From positions 1,151,535 through 1,215,534 of the forward strand of contig JAINUG010000257.1 in assembly GCA_029706075.1 (NCBI GenBank): 64,000 nucleotides of DNA, written 5' to 3'. The stretch is from Aldrovandia affinis (Eukaryota > Chordata > Actinopteri > Notacanthiformes > Halosauridae). A program made the translations under genes and the position numbers. This document shows positions 35,279 through 48,700 of this stretch, in pieces (the stretch's first letter is position 1; each line of letters opens with the position of its first letter). A model generated the notes under the pieces. The model made no database searches, was not told where the DNA came from, and saw only the letters and a list, made by a program, of their open reading frames with translations.

Positions 35279-36100
35279 CACAGTGGGTAAAAAAGTATCC
35301 ACCACTTTTGGCATTTTTTACATTTTATTTAACTTACTTCATGGAATCAAAATGGATTTAATTGGGATTTCCTGCCAGTGATCAACACAAAATACCCTAT
35401 AATATCAAATTTTTTTAAAAAAACTGTTCACCCATAACATCTACAAAATTGCTTGAGCTCCATAAGGTTGGATGGGGACTGGTAGTGAACAGCAATTTTC
35501 TAATCTTTCCACAGATTCTCAATGTGATTGAGGTCTGGGCTTTGACCTGGCCACTCCAGGACATTGATTTTTTTTTTTTATTTTTTTAAACCACCCCAAT
35601 GTGGCTTTTGCTGAATGCTTTGGTTCATTGTTCTGCTGGAATATAAATATTCTCCCAAGTCCCAGGGCTTTTGCAGACTGCAGCAGGTTTTCTTCCAAGA
35701 TTTGTCTATATCTTTCTCCATCCATTTTGCCCTCTATTTTGACAAGTTTTTCATTCCCTAAAGCAGAGAAGCATCCCCATAGCATTAGGTTAATTTGAAA
35801 TAATTGTAAACAGCTTAATTGTACACAGATGGACTCCAATCAAGTAATTATGTGACCTCTGAAGAGTATTGATTGCACCAGAGTTTATTTAGGTGTCTTA
35901 GAAATGATAATTTATTGTCTGTTCTTTATTTGTAATTAATTAACAAAAAGCTTTTGTTTTTTTGTTTATTTGTCATTATAGAGTATTTTGTGTTGATCAG
36001 TGGTAAGAAATCCCAATTAAATCAATTTTGATTCCATGAAGTAAGAAAATAAAATGTGAAAAATGCCAAAGGGAGTGAATATTTTTTGTACCCTCTGTAT
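35279..36100 (-). mobile_element. Tc1-type transposon remnant with long inverted repeats
   Basis: Inverted repeats of about 130 bp (including CTTCATGGAATCAAAATGGA and TGATCAACACAAAATAC) enclose a minus-strand transposase fragment reading MLWGCFSALGNEKLVKIEGK, then GRIFIFQQNNEPKHSAKATL. Only part of the catalytic domain is left, so the element is dead. Confidence 0.87.
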
Positions 36101-36397
36101 ATGGCTATTTCAAACCAATTCACACATAAGTCACCTTATATTAGGTTATTAGTAGTATTTTGTTTGTGCCTTTAACTGACTTGTGTGTGATGTGTCACTT
36201 GTGTCGTGTGGAACTGGATGTGTGAGATTTGTGTGGGCAACTCTCTCCTTTCTTGGTTGCTACTGGCAACAAGCTGCTCTTTTTTTCCATAACATTTTCT
36301 GCCATGAAATGTATGCCAGTGGCTTAAAATCCTTGAGCCCTTTACTTTTAGTACCACATATCCTTCTTTAAGAAACAGAAAAGTGATCCAAATTGTT

Positions 36398-36724
36398 CTT
36401 TTTAAAAATTTAATTTTTCCAAATCCCCCTTCCCTCATAGTTCACTGCTGTAGTCCTGTGACCGGCAGTGACAAGGGCGAAGTGCTGCCTCCTCCGAGAC
36501 AACACTCGTTGTGCCGTCGACTGTAATTCCGGTACCCCAGACCCACTCCTGTGCGCAACGAACTGTGTGTGTCGGGTTCCCTCCCCCCTCCTTGGGGTCG
36601 GACAGCCAATTGCTGCTCCGTTGGCACTCCCGACCAGAGCCGACTCTGGCACGACGGGGAATCAAACCCCAGTTGCAGTGGCCAGCATTGGACGTTGAAA
36701 CCACTAGACCACGTGGGAGGCCCC
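36398..36724 (-). mobile_element. tRNA-derived SINE with 12-bp target-site duplication
   Basis: On the minus strand it begins GGGGCCTCCCACGTGGTCTA and has the B box GGGGTTTGATTCCCCG, like a tRNA-Glu/Asp-derived head. The A-rich tail is at 36398-36425. Flanks share ATCCAAATTGTT at 36386-36397 and 36725-36736. Confidence 0.88.
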
Positions 36725-37387
36725 ATCCAAATTGTTAGTTGAACAAGAGTTATAGGAGCCTTCAAATATTAAAATCATCCCAGACGCAGCCAGATGTGCA
36801 GTCGGTAATCTCTACATTGACAAAATCAATGGCCATTTTGGAAGAACAGTCATAATATTTGGTTTTGGGCAACATTTAGAATGATTTCTAACCACCCACT
36901 GCTTTTTGAGATTCAGTGCAGGTAACAAGAATAACACACTAAAGGTAGTAGGCTGTTCTTTCTCATGGCTGAAATTAGATCCTGGATATGCATATTCACT
37001 AAATATGAATATACATGAATGAATATGGATGGTGAATATGCATGAATTAATATGAATATGGATATGGAATATATAATAGCCATTACATCAATAGAAAAGG
37101 GTCAATTTCATACAAATTACATAAAAGCACAATCAAAGAGAAATGTCTTCAATTGATTTGTAAAATCAGCATAGCAGGAAAAATACCTCAGTCCAGCTTT
37201 CTTGAGGACGACACCTGCATACTACCGGGTTTGATTAATCAGGCAGAAACACTGCATATGTGTCAAGTGACACAGGAAACTTATCTGAATGAACTGGGCG
37301 GGAGGAGATTGAGGTGTTTATAAATTTGTTACGTGTGTGTTTGAGTCACTACGAAGATGACCCCTGTTCTTCTTTCTCTGGTGATAG

Positions 37388-37566
37388 GGTGCAGAGTGAG
37401 AGGGAGAGAGACCCTTGTGTCAGAGTGGTAGGATGGCCAGTGAAGACCCTAGCCTCCCCAGCCCTGTGGTGCGACAGATTGACAAACAGTTCCTGATCTG
37501 CAGCATCTGCCTGGGTCGCTACGACAACCCCAAAGTCCTCCCGTGTCTGCATACCTTCTGTCAGAG
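37388..37566 (+). CDS. trim2: trim2 coding exon 1 with 5' leader
   Basis: A likely acceptor (TCTCTGGTGATAG) ends at 37387. Coding starts at 37433, and the donor GTGAGA starts at 37567. It encodes residues 1-44, with the first RING ligands ([20 protein letters not shown]), and ends with two bases of an Arg codon. Confidence 0.93.
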
Positions 37567-40246
37567 GTGAGAACAATGCTGCTTTCATACCAGCACAAGA
37601 AGTGATGCTGGTTCTCAGAACGGAATGACTTGCACTTCATTTCACTGATTGAATCATCAAAGAGCTCCATCCCCTTACAAAATATGAAAGGTATATGTAT
37701 GAAAAGCCCTGTATTTCCCCCAAAACAAAGAAAATCGGCTCTGATTTTCAGAGCTAATCAGAGAAAGACAGACTGGCATTCCTCTAGGGAGATAAAAAAG
37801 AATGTGTGGCATTGACAGCCACATTGGCAACTGTATGTTCATCTACCTTCCATTGCTATTTTAATATAAATATCTATTTTTTATATTTTTCTTGTTCCAT
37901 ATGTTAAGTGTTATTTAAGATAATGCTTTGGCAACGTAAATGTGTGCTTGTCATGCCAACAAAGCAGACTTTACGTTAAACTTTTATTATAAGAACCCAG
38001 AGCTCATACCAGAGTAAAGTAAACATGTATTTACTGTTATGAAGGGAAATCATGTTGTCACACTAGTTGAGTGAAGAGCGACACAGCAGCTCTGCTTATA
38101 TTCAGCTCTAATTTGTACAGCATATGCACAGCAGATGTCCAGTTTGTGCATACATTGTTTAATACTAAAAATGTGCATTCCCTCCTTTGGTCAAGCTGTC
38201 TATTGATATTATTTTTGTTGCTGATATAAATGTGCCAAGATGAGCTTGGCTTGAGAATATAATAAAGTTTGGTGAATACATTTTTATTGAGTTTTCTGTC
38301 CACAGGTGTCATCTACTTACAAGGTTATCATATTATTACACTTTACAAGTACTGTACCAATATAATGCAAACTCGAATTGCACAGTAAGAAAATTCATTA
38401 TAAACATTGTTGAGGCAATGGAGAGCATTATTGCTTTTGTAATTGGAAACCCATGCAAGTTTTTCTCACCCACAATTGACAACAGATATTAAAGATTTTT
38501 TTGCAAAAGCAATACATGTTTTAGTTCAGTTGTACATTGAGCAAAACATGATTTAGTATTTGCAAAATTCCTACTGTTTGCCTATTAATTCATGACTTGA
38601 TTCATTAACTTGAAATAATAAAATGATACTGTCATAGCAACAGTTCTGTGTGGTATGCTTAATGTAAAAAATGCTGTGTGGTATGCTTAATGTATGGTGG
38701 CTCATTTGTTCTGTGCGATCTCTTGATTGCACATCTAGAGAACTGCATACCTGCTCACAGCCTGATGCTGTCTATGTTCTGTCTATAGAACTACATACTT
38801 TCCAACAGCATGACTCTCTGTGTGTTCTGTGTATACTGTAGGTGCCTACAGAACTACATACCTGCCCACAGCCTCACTGTCTCCTGCCCTGTGTGCCGTC
38901 AGACGTCCATCCTCCCCGAGAGGGGCGTGTCCGCGCTGCAGAGTAACTTTTTCATCACCAGCTTGATGGACGTTCTGCAGAGATCTCCCGACAGCAGCAG
39001 CGAGGCCTGCACCGTGCTGGAGGCCATCACCGCCACGGCAACCAGCCTGTGCTGCCCCAACCATGAGGGGAAGGTAAGGCAGATGCAGACAATGGCAGAT
39101 GAAGCACATCGCTCGGGTGCTCATGGGAAGTGGAGTCCCTCACTTCATCACAGAGATAGCAAAATTGTGAAACTCAATCATGCAGCAGGTCAGTTCGAAA
39201 GAATAGGATTCTACAGCTCCAAAATAACACACTAATGTACAGTATTTTGCTTCACATAATTTGCAAACACAGATGCACATACGTAGACTACACTTAGGAG
39301 GCTGACAGTCACAGGATAGGTCTAGTATAGGCCACAGGATAGGTCACAAGATAGGTCTAGTATAGGCCACAGGATAGGTCTAGTATAGGCCACAGGATAG
39401 GTCTAGTATAGGCCACAGGATAGGTCTAGTATAGGCCACAGGATAGGTCTAGTATAGGTCACAGGATAGGTCTAGTATAGGCCACAGGATAGGTCTAGTA
39501 TAGGCCACAGGATAGGTCTAGTATAGGCCACAGGATAGGTCTAGTATAGGCCACAGGATAGGTCTAGTATAGGCCAAGGTATAGGTCTAGTATAGGTCAC
39601 AGTATAGGTCACAGGATGTCACCAACACTTCAGGTCAGTAAAATTCTGCTTACATGTTGAAGGAACTTGAGCTCTAAGTCAATGACTGTTGTATTTCTTG
39701 ATTCTGGGCCATGATGGCAGTAGGGTCCATCTGGCCCAATATGCCATTCTCTGGGCTCAGTGCTAGCTCAGCGCGTGGGCTGCTATATGTGGCCTCCATC
39801 CAAATCTCTTTTTAATTGCATACGGAGGATAGCCATATCTTTCACTTTGGACCCTGTCCAATGTAATCTGCTGAATCAATACCAATATCTTATGTGTCCG
39901 ATGCAGTCGCAACTGGAAAGAGAGGGAAACTGCTAAAGAATGTATTTTATTCATAGGTAGGAAAGAAATCGTCTCTCAGAACCCCAGGGATGTGATTCTC
40001 CAGAACACTTTACTGAGTAGAGCTAAATAAGTGCGATAGTATGAAAGGATCGGGGAAGCAATGGCTTTGGCTCTGGCTGTGTGTTGCCATGGTAACTTAA
40101 CTCCGAAATGCCTGTGTGGCATATAGCAATAGTGTGCATTGTTATGGGTGTAAACAATAGAGACATCTCACAGAGGGACTAAATAATGTGGCCATGTAAT
40201 TGTCTTGAGTTGTTTTTCTCTTGTGCTGTGGCTGGTCCTATGTATA

Positions 40247-40284
<38 letters not shown>

Positions 40285-42715
40285 TGTGTAAAGGCCTCTA
40301 CATGCTTCTGCGTAACTTGTGCTACTTCTTCGCGGTTCGCACAGTGCAACAATGTCGCAAGCACTCTGCAATTTATACCTCTGCAAAGGCTATGCGCAGC
40401 CTATGCGACATGGTGTCCTTACACTCCTGTACACTAGTAGGCATCAATGTATTGAACAAGGTTGGTAAAGTTTTCATGAAAGCAGGGAAACTCCTGTACC
40501 TTCAAAATTCTTCAGCCAATCTTTCCTGAAGCTGGTTCATTTTATACCGTATGGAACAAATTATGCTAAATATCTATATCGTTAGCTACTGTTAGCGAGC
40601 TTTATCTGGCCGTGATACCAGGTTCCTAGCTAGCTAGATAGATAGATAGAGATAGTTTTGCTTAGGTAACGTTAACATAGATATATACAGGTATGGTATG
40701 CAGCTGCCAATAATGATGACTATCGCTGTATTACTGCACTGATCTCTGGCGCAAACTATGATTGTTCTTACCATGTATTAATGCACATCTGGTAAGTCGC
40801 TCTGGATAAGAGCGTCTGCTAAATGCTTAAAATGTAAAATGTGAAAAAATGATGTACTAGCTCGATGAACTATGACTATGACAGCTTCTCCTCCATTCGC
40901 TATCTAACCAATCAATGATGCGCAACATGTTGCGACATCCTCTGCAACCCTATCTGCATAGGTTGCAGAGGCTGCGTTGATGTTGCAGAGCCCTGGTTGT
41001 GTTGCGGTCGCGTTGCTGTCGCTCGCATGTAGAGGCCTAAGACAGGCTGTTTGGGGGCAGGACTGAAATCCTGCGGGGGGGCGGTGCTGACAGGCTCTGT
41101 GGGGGCGGGACTGACACACTGTGTGGGGGTGAGGCTGACAGGCCATGCTTTCTGTGTGTGTGTGGTACTGTCCCCAGGTGAAGGAGTTCTACTGCCCCTC
41201 GTGTGAGACAGCTGTGTGTCAGGACTGCACCTGCGGGGAGCACGCTGAACACCCCACCGTCCCGCTCAAGGATGCAGTGGAGCAGCACAAAGTCTCTCTG
41301 CAGGATCAGCTCGGTGCGGTCAAGAAGAGGTGTGTCCATTCAGCCCTGTCCCCTGTCTGTAATTTTTGTAATGCTATTTCCTCATTTCAAATGCCCATTC
41401 GCATTTTCAGCTATTGCGTGATGAGGCAGGCACATTTTTACATTTTACATTTTACATTTTTAGGCATTTAGCAGATGCTCTTATCCAGAGCGACTTACAC
41501 AGTTTGACATTTCTTTACATACAATTCATTTATACCGCTGGATATTTTACTGGAGTAATTCAGATTAAGTACCTTGCTCAAGGGTACAACGGCAGTGCCC
41601 CACCTGGGAATTGAAGCCCAGTTTCCTAACCATTATACTACACTGCCCCTCTCGGGACAATCCACAACCAAAATCCTTGCTCCCTTATTGGTGACAATAG
41701 TGCCAATAGTTTGCCGTTTCATGGGACTCCAGGACACGGTTGCCGAAGACACAGTCAGGATCCAATTCTGGACCACAGGGTGCATTACTGCACTAAGAAC
41801 CAGTGCTTTAGCTGGATGCACCATCCAAGTGACAGCTGCTACAGTCTGAGCAGTAGTCTTTCAGAACAGGAGATGGTTTGCCCTAATGGATCGCAGGCTT
41901 ATACACATTCTACACAATTGCAGAAGCACAGTGGGAGATAAGGGGTGAGTTTCCCAGTTGAGTGAGTCTCTCCTTACTGGCGCCTCCTCTAGGCTGCCGG
42001 AGATTGACACTGCCATGGGGGCCCTCTCTGAGATCCTGCAACAGCTGTGCGGGCAGCGGTCTTCCATCGAGGAGGACATCCACGTCACCTTTGAGGAGCT
42101 GCAGAAGACGCTGAATGTGCGCAAGAGTGTGTTGCTGATGGAGCTGGAGGTCACCTATGGGCTAAAACAGAAGGCAAGGTTATGTGGTCTGCTGGCTGCC
42201 TGTATGAGAAATCACAGTTATGAATTATGAATCCTGTAGTCATGAATGATGCAAAAGCCATAATGTAGTGGTTTCGGTGTGTGTGAGTGCGCTCTGTGTG
42301 TGTATGTCATAGATGCTCTAGCGTGTGTAAGTGTTGTCTCCGTGTATGCCATACAGTAGATGTTGTAGTATATTGAAGTGCTCTCTCTGCACATACATGT
42401 GAAAGCGCTGCGTCTGCGTGTTGTAAATGCTGTAGCATGTGAAAGCACTGCGTCTGTGTGTGTCATAGATGCTGGAGCATATGTACGCACTGTCTCAATG
42501 TGTACGTGTATAAGCGCTGTCTCTGTGTATCACATATGCTGTAGAATGTGAAAGCACTGCGTCTGTGTGTGTCATAGATGCTGGACCATATGTACAGTGA
42601 GACAGTGCGTCTCAATGTGTACGTGTATAAGCGCTGTCTCCGTGTATCACATATGCTATAGAATGTGTAAGTGCTGCCTCTGTATGTCATCGATGCTGGT
42701 CACGTGTAAGAGCTG

Positions 42716-42757
<42 letters not shown>

Positions 42758-45700
42758 GTAGGTGCTCCAGGCCCAGCTAGACTCTCTGCTGCAGGATCAG
42801 GAGGGCATCAGCAGCAGCTGCAGCTTCACAGAGCAGGCTCTGAGCCGCGGCTCAGAGGCCGAGGTGCTCCTGGTTAAGAAGCAGATGAGCGAGCGCCTGG
42901 GAGAGCTGGCCGGCCGCGAGTACGCCGTGCAGCCCGAGGAGAACGACCAGCTGGACTTCCTCATCGAGACCGAGGGACTGAAGAAGTCCATCCACAACCT
43001 GGGCACCATCGTCACCACCAACGCCGTGGCCTACGAGACCGTGGCCAGCGGCGAGGGCCTGAGGCAGTGCACGGTGGGCCACCCCACCTCCGTCACCATA
43101 ACAACCAAGGACAAGGATGGCGAGCTGTGCAAGACGGGCAACGCCAGCCTGACGGCGGAGATCTGCACCCCCGACGGCAGCGTGGCGGACGGCGAGATCC
43201 TGGACAACAAGAACGGCACCTACGACTTCCTCTACACGGTGCAGAAGGAGGGCCACTTCACCATCTCCCTGCGCCTCTACGACCAGCACATTAAGGGCAG
43301 CCCCTTCAAGCTGAAGGTGACCAAGTCCACCGAGGTCCTGTCCGCCGCTGACGGGGCAAAGAAGCGGATTAAGTCCCCCGGCAGTGGCCGCATCAAGCAG
43401 AAGGGAGTAAAGCGGACTGGCAGCATGTTTAGCACGGCCAAGAGGAAAGAGAATCCTATGGAGGATGACCAGATCTTCAGAGTCGGTAAGCGGCTGCTTG
43501 TCTCGCGATAACTGCTACGGTACAAGGTACAATTTTTGATATGATTATATTATACGATATTATATTATATGATATGATATGATTATGGCGCATGTTAATG
43601 CAGAATTTAGAACATTTCAAAATCATTCATGCCTTGCTCTTTAAGAAGACAAAATGGCACTATGTGGTTGTTTCCTTGTGGTTTCATGGGTATTGGCATA
43701 ATTGTAATGATATTCTTTTTCATTGCAGTGCAGTTCCCATTATTAGCCTGTAAAAGCTGTGGACATAATTATACTTCTGGATTATTCAGTTCAATTATAA
43801 TACAGCTGAGAAGCCACAAATAAAGGCTATTAATCGCTTCCTTAAATAAGCCCATATTTCAGAGGTGTACTTAGACAACCTTTTAACCCACAACCACATG
43901 AAGTGGATTTTTTGGGTCAAATGTTTATTTTATATTTATATTTTCTCGAGACAAATTTCATCCTTTGAAGTTCCTTTGTATTTGTAGTTTAGATTATTCT
44001 CTGTTCTGACACCAACAAGTGGAAGGAATCCAATGTGTCATGTGTTATCAAAATAATTATCTCTTAACTAAATTGAAAAAGGGGTCACCCCAGTCAATGC
44101 ACAGGTCATAGGCCTTATAGTCACACGGTGAACAGGGCATCATGCTCACAGATCTCTACATGGGCACGACACCATCTTCCAATGTAGACTACTCTGGACA
44201 AATATTTATCTGTGGGCAGTAAAATGGACCATATCGACACAGTAGGCACCCTGGCGTTAAGAATGAATGACTCTTTTCCACATGTGTATACGTGTTAATG
44301 TGATTCACTACAAAGGAAACCGAATGACAGGATGTACTCTCAGAATAACAGACAATAGTTGATTTGCATGCATTCCAGGTACAAAAGGAAGGAATAAAGG
44401 CGAGTTTACCAATGTTCAGGGCGTGGCAGCATCTCCAAATGGCACGATTTTGATAGCAGACAGCAACAACCAATGTGTTCAGGTAAGCAGAATTACAATG
44501 ATGTTATTGGTGCATCCACAGTATTCAGTCTAATCTTGTAGCCTTGATGCCCTATCGCTGAGTAAACAGTTCAGTGAATAAATCTCAATATTCAGAAAGT
44601 TGGAATAATCATCCTGTTATGTCTGACAGTGCAGAATAAAGACAGATGTAGTCGGTACACTAGTATGGGTTTTCTCGAAATGCTTACTCATACTTTTTAA
44701 ATCAACAAGTTTCCACTGTGCATGACAAGATGCCCAGTAGCTATTAAGGCACTACAACAGAACACTGCCATCTAGTGGTATCAGGAGGCATGCAGTAACA
44801 GGAATAGAACAGAGAACACAACACATCCTTGTTGTGTTGGTCTGGAATAATTCAGATTTTGATTGGTTACACAAAAAGCCTGTATACGTGAGGAAGTTGA
44901 GGGTCCTACAATGCTGGCCAACAAAGGTTTGTCCCTTGGTTTTTCTTCAGAGAATAACTGTAGGTGCCCTTGATTTGATGGAGGGGAGCTGGAGTTTCAT
45001 GCCTCCTGACTCACTCACCTCTTCAATATTTCCAGGAAAAGAAAAGTCACCTCACATTGCTTGCAAAGCATGAGAGATGCTTGTCCACGCAACCAATCTT
45101 TTATTGGCTCTGGGTTATTGGCTATGCGATTTATATACTTACGTATTAACTGAAGCCTATTCCCGTGTACCCATGTGTTAAAAATGTCTATTGCATTATT
45201 GCCAATTTGATTAGCTATTAAATTAGCTTATGGACAAAAAATGATCATTTAAAAAATTTAAAACATTTGAACAGTTTTAAATTTTGAATCTCCCAATTGA
45301 TTTTCGAAACGGACGCTGGAATGCAGATTCGAAATTAAAATTGCATCAAATGTGTCAAATGACTGGTGGTTTGCTGGAGGAGGTATTAGGTTAGGGGTTA
45401 GGTCACAATTCGCAAGACTTCTGCATGGAGACATTTCCGTCCTTGTGAGTCTGTGTCTGGGCAAATTTGAAGGACTGATACTTATAATTGCCTATCATGG
45501 CTGTCATGGTACACCAACACCAAAGTTTTTACCAAGTCTGCTTTCAGAAAGATGCATAGCATCAATCACTATAACTGAAAGAGAGACCTTGCGATTCCCT
45601 ACTATGCAAAAATCAGTTCCTCAAAATGCCTGCAGCACCGATATCTCTGCACCCAATGCTCTGCCAAGAAAGGTGTCTCTACAGGCTGTGAAATCCAGTG

Positions 45701-48700
45701 CAGCTCTCTTTCAAGTTCAGAATCTCTGGGTCTGTTTCAGTTTCTTTCACATGTTCTCAGCCTAGTTCAATCTGCCGTCTTTGGGGGTGAGAAGGTAGGC
45801 ATGAGGGCAGGCTTGTGATCTTAAAATAAGGGAGGCTAGAACTTACTTTTAAACTGGTAAGTGTCCAAATTCTGTTTTGTATTGTCATGACTAGGTTTCT
45901 TTGATTTATTTAGGTGACATTACCTTTGAGACATTACCTCTAAAAACCTTTGGTTTCTTTTTTATGTATTTTAAGTGTCTTTCTTATAATCCCAAGCCCT
46001 TTGTTATAATTGAAATGATTTAATGTGAGGTACATACAAATAACGTTACAACATTAGATGTGAAAGAGAAAAAAGACAATCCACAACAGGTTCAGGGCGG
46101 TAAGGCAAGACTCTTTTAGCCTCCTCTATTTCAAGCTTGTAAGTATCCCATAGTAGGAAAATTATTAATTAATTTAATTAATAGTGCTGTAACTGTAGAT
46201 TGTAATACTGCAGAAATAATTTTCAAAAAACCTTATTTTTTGTGTTCAGGAGGCATAGCCTGAACTAATGTTTTGTTTTTCTGGCAGATCTTCTCCAATG
46301 ATGGAGAGTTCAAGAGCCGGTTTGGGGTGAGAGGACGGTCTCCTGGGCAGCTCCAGCGCCCCACGGGTGTAGCTGTCCACCCCAACGGTGACATAATCAT
46401 CGCTGACTATGACAACAAGTGGGTCAGCATTTTCTCCAGCGAGGGGAAGTTCAAGGTAGGCTTTTCCAGAGTACCTAGTTCGGCATAACAGCCTGTGTGA
46501 CTTCACTGAAAGCTTATCCATGATCAGATGACGTGGCTCCGTTATTTGTTTTGCTGCAAGGCAGAATCAATCAATCAATCAATCATATATTACATATATT
46601 AAGTCAAATTTGATAGATTGGTTATTTGATTCTGCCTTGTTCTCCCTTGTCAAGCTGCTGATATGTCCAAATAAAAAAGTATATGTATTTAAATAACTCT
46701 AATAAACAATGTAAAATGAATCTGTGAATATAAATGTAGGATTTGTAAGCTGGAGGCTTTTTTAGTCTCTTGTTTTCCATTTCTACAATAGACAAAGCTT
46801 GGCTCCGGCCGTCTAATGGGGCCCAAGGGCGTATCCGTGGATCGGAATGGTCACGTAATCGTGGTGGACAACAAGGCCTGCTCTGTCTTCATCTTCCAGT
46901 CCAGCGGCAAGCTGGTCACAAAGTTCGGTAACCGTGGAAACGGTGACAAGCAGTTTGCAGGTACCTTGTGCAGGGATACCACGTGCAGCATTTTTTTTGT
47001 GTGCATGTGGTGACAATAGCATAGTGCCTGCCATTGACTGCCACCCTAGAAGTGTGGGAAGGGCTGGATCAGGGAAGGGTGCTGTGGCTTAGAGTGCTTG
47101 ATGCTTGGCAGCCATGTCATTTCTAGTCTCTTACGCAGAGCTGAGGAGGGGCCAATTGTATTAAAAGTGGGGTGTCCTAGCTGTTTCTCCACTGACTGAA
47201 TTTCAGGGTCATTACTTGAGTTTTTGAGCAGGGGGCAGACATCTAATGCATATTTTGCCTTTGTGCCAAATGTGAGATTCAATGACTGACAGCTGGCAGC
47301 CCTGCTAGCTACTGCCACAAAGTAAAAATGATATCAATAATTTGGTATGCAGAGCAAATTTAGGAATTGTGTTTTATAGGATTTACAGGGAGTATATGCT
47401 TTGTGAGTAACTCTGCTTTTCTTATACATTGAAATCATTTTTGTTGAGATATCACATATTTTTGAACTGTAGCATGCATTAGAGGTGAGGATATTAATAT
47501 CATGTATATGCATTTATAAGTATAAAGACAATCATTTTTTATATATTTATTTGAACTATTCAGGGTATCATGTATGGCTTTCACTGAATGAATAAAGTCA
47601 TTGCTGAATATGGTCCAGAGATTAGCAGTACTGTGTCAGTATCAGCAGTACTGAAGACTGAGAATCCACAGCATAGGTTGTGATTTGTCTGTATAATTTG
47701 TACAACCTGTCTACAACAGGGTTTGTCGAAAACTGGGTGAACAATAGCACAAACTAATCAATTATAATTTATGTGGCTATTTAAAAGCAGTCCATCAGCA
47801 GCAAGGAGTTTTCAATAGCGCGTTTGATTTCAAATTATCACGTAATATGATGAACAGACAGAAATAATTGCAGAAGGTATGGACAACACCACAATGTACA
47901 AATGTGCATAATACTGTATATTGATTCGGTAATGTAATCATAAAACTTGTGTTCACTGTGTGGCAGGGTGGAGTTAGGACACAGCATTTGGTGTGTGCTG
48001 CGAATGCTTAAGTTGTGTGAGAGTTGGTATACACAACTATACACAACTACACAACTGTGGCTATTGTAGTCATTTCTGTGGGAGACCCTGAAAAGTGCTT
48101 AACCTCTCTGTGCTGTATAGGTATGGGGCATGCCCCGCCAAGCCGTAACTCTGCAGATGGCATACCTGCCACCCCAATATATATCAACATACTACAAGTT
48201 ATGATTTTGTGAAAACAGTCTTGTGCGGTTGTGCTAAAGCTTTGCTAAAGAATTGTGCACAGTAAATACATTCCGAACAATAACAATATTCCAATGGAAT
48301 TTCCATAGGAAATTAATAGGGGCCTCCGTGGCCCCCATTGTGGAAACTTGGGGTAGTAAAACTAAAACCTTAAGTAAAAAAGATAATTACACATTTTAAA
48401 TTGTGAGTGAGTGTTCAGAACAAAACTTTTGTGGAATGCATGAGATTTTGAATGGCCAAATACATTTAATGAGGAGGTATTGGAAAACAAAAACCACCAC
48501 AGGCCTCAAAGACCCCACTTTCTAAGGGCTAAGCTGTGTTCGGCCCACCTTTTTCCATGATGCAGAGTTTAATCGGAATTACCTTATCTTATGCTACAGT
48601 CACATTCAAATATTTATTTCTTCAAGGGAATTGGACCATGGTATTCCACCATGATGATGACAATTGTCATTACAAGGATTATAGCCATTATTGTTGGATG

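Larger units (their letters stand above)
22700..37387. other. Intergenic and possible trim2 5' region, mostly repeats
   Basis: No complete protein gene is supported here. The region holds SINEs, two Tc1/mariner-type elements, a minisatellite and microsatellites (listed separately). Vertebrate trim2 genes have upstream untranslated exons; two weak candidates are listed. The stretches 23.7-25.3, 28-30.4 and 33.6-34.7 kb show nothing recognisable. Confidence 0.5.

Noticed and set aside
39314..39618. Regular array resembling CRISPR
   Set aside because: The 23-bp units are directly adjacent with no unique spacers, in a vertebrate intron. It is a minisatellite.
42463..42690. Minus-strand 75-codon frame with repeated YTYTLR-like residues
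   Set aside because: It is the translation of the intron 4 minisatellite of trim2, not a gene.
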